From assembly GCA_016199665.1 (NCBI GenBank), contig JACQGG010000251.1, positions 1 to 7,337 of the forward strand: DNA of 7,337 nt, given 5' to 3'. Each line of letters begins with the position of its first letter. Position 1 is the stretch's first letter. Positions 7,039 through 7,337 of this stretch are shown one piece after another. Origin of the DNA: Acidobacteriota bacterium (lineage in GTDB: Bacteria > Acidobacteriota > UBA6911 > JACQSX01). The position numbers and the translations under genes are program-made. A model generated the notes under the pieces. The model did not search any database. It saw only the letters and a list, made by a program, of their open reading frames with translations, and was not told the DNA's origin.

Positions 7039-7337
7039 GGATCGAGAAGTCCCTTCAGCTTGATTGGGAGCTGCCTTTCCGCCTCGACAACACTGAACAG
7101 GGCAGCCTTCCGTTTTGCGAAATCTGGATGGATGGTCTTCCCCAGAAGCTTCAATGACTTATCGACTTCCCCGCCTTCTGCCTTCTGCTTTCCGCTTTCC
7201 GCCTTCTGCCTTCGGCCTTCCGCCTTCTGCCCTCCGCCTTCCGCTTTCTGCCTTCCTCCTTCTCCCCAAGCCCCTTCCCCTAATAAAGGTACGCTTCGGT
7301 GGCATAGCGCCGCATCATTCGGTGTGTATTGAAATAG
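7032..7337 (-). CDS. Possible C-terminal part of an unrecognised gene read through the heptamer array
   Basis: A minus-strand frame is open for 101 codons from the right edge to a TGA at 7034-7032, overlapping the four-helix gene's first codons (ATGCTGA). It contains no ATG, so if real it starts outside the window; a TTG at codon 62 is the only plausible internal start. The part crossing the heptamer array reads as a seven-residue peptide repeat close to RQKAEGG, about four copies. The last 45 residues form a basic, amphipathic-looking stretch (KSLKLLGKTIHPDFAKRK, then VVEAERQLPIKLKGLLDPC). I do not recognise it. The heptamer has no stop codon in any frame, so part of the openness is automatic, and the remaining open lengths could arise by chance. 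Apart from this frame and the array, I see nothing else in the bases between 7039 and the right edge. Confidence 0.25.
   Translation of the reverse strand, partial: LFQYTPNDAALCHRSVPLLGEGAWGEGGRQKAEGGGQKAEGRRQKAESGKQKAEGGEVDKSLKLLGKTIHPDFAKRKAALFSVVEAERQLPIKLKGLLDPC
7174..7264. repeat. Right heptamer array, about thirteen units of CCTTCCG/CCTTCTG type
   Basis: Thirteen contiguous seven-base units: CCTTCTG occurs four times and CCTTCCG twice, along with CTTTCCG (twice), CCTTCGG, CCCTCCG, CTTTCTG and two decayed end units, CCTTCCT and CCTTCTC. It is the reverse complement of the left array's heptamer, so the two arrays are inverted around the four-helix-bundle gene. It is more divergent than the left array. 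It is almost pure pyrimidine on the plus strand apart from the G of each unit. Confidence 0.93.

Larger units (their letters stand above)
6605..7264. mobile_element. Candidate small element: four-helix-bundle gene bracketed by inverted heptamer arrays
   Basis: Two arrays of the same heptamer, in opposite orientation, enclose one gene of the four-helix-bundle family in about 660 bases. No transposase, integrase or target-site duplication is visible, so calling this mobile is inference. It rests on the symmetry, the insertion between housekeeping genes, and the family's known residence inside 23S rRNA intervening sequences, which also have complementary ends. The alternative is that the heptamers are an independent intergenic repeat family that happens to lie on both sides of the gene. 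Confidence 0.3.

Noticed and set aside
6605..7264. CRISPR-like array
   Set aside because: The units are seven bases long and directly contiguous, with no spacers, and no cas gene is present.
6997..7332. A plus-strand frame whose C-terminal half is a PPSAFCL-like peptide repeat
   Set aside because: The repeat is the stop-free heptamer array translated by chance in this direction. The N-terminal half is antisense to the four-helix gene and its upstream region.

Overview
The window is about 7.3 kb of GC-rich bacterial chromosome. It carries conserved housekeeping genes, one poorly understood accessory gene, and three arrays of a seven-base repeat. RecA, the bifunctional Rel enzyme, the zinc-type ribosomal protein L28 and the thiolase/3-hydroxyacyl-CoA dehydrogenase pair are all bacterial. 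Their style fits a deep-branching GC-rich Gram-negative group, and Acidobacteriota or a relative is my best guess. That guess rests on impression, not on a search.

Layout, left to right. Almost everything is on the minus strand, so transcription runs right to left. Positions 1-731 hold a TauE/SafE-family membrane transporter that runs off the left edge. Positions 732-848 are intergenic and contain a short CATTCCG-type heptamer array. recA is at 849-1889. A 91-base gap separates it from a two-gene unit at 1981-4022: acetyl-CoA acetyltransferase followed by 3-hydroxybutyryl-CoA dehydrogenase, overlapping as GTGA. Positions 4023-4188 form a divergent promoter region, with a plausible sigma-70-type promoter facing each way. 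rpmB (L28) at 4189-4386 is the only confident plus-strand gene. It ends 15 bases from the 3' end of the rel gene (4402-6561), which converges on it.

Upstream of rel lies the accessory unit, at 6605-7264. A four-helix-bundle (23S rRNA intervening-sequence-protein type) gene at 6661-7038 is bracketed by two heptamer arrays in inverted orientation: seven units of GGCGGAA on the left and about thirteen units of the complementary CCTTCCG/CCTTCTG type on the right. A minus-strand frame without stops enters from the right edge, crosses the right array as a seven-residue peptide repeat, and ends seven bases inside the four-helix gene. It may be a real upstream gene or a by-product of a repeat that contains no stop codons.

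Functionally, the thiolase and dehydrogenase catalyse adjacent C4 acyl-CoA steps. Rel sets (p)ppGpp, RecA handles recombination and SOS signalling, and L28 is a large-subunit ribosomal protein. The part most worth a second look is the repeat-bracketed four-helix gene, together with the related heptamer array next to recA. They suggest a small dispersed element whose ends are heptamer arrays that can pair with each other.
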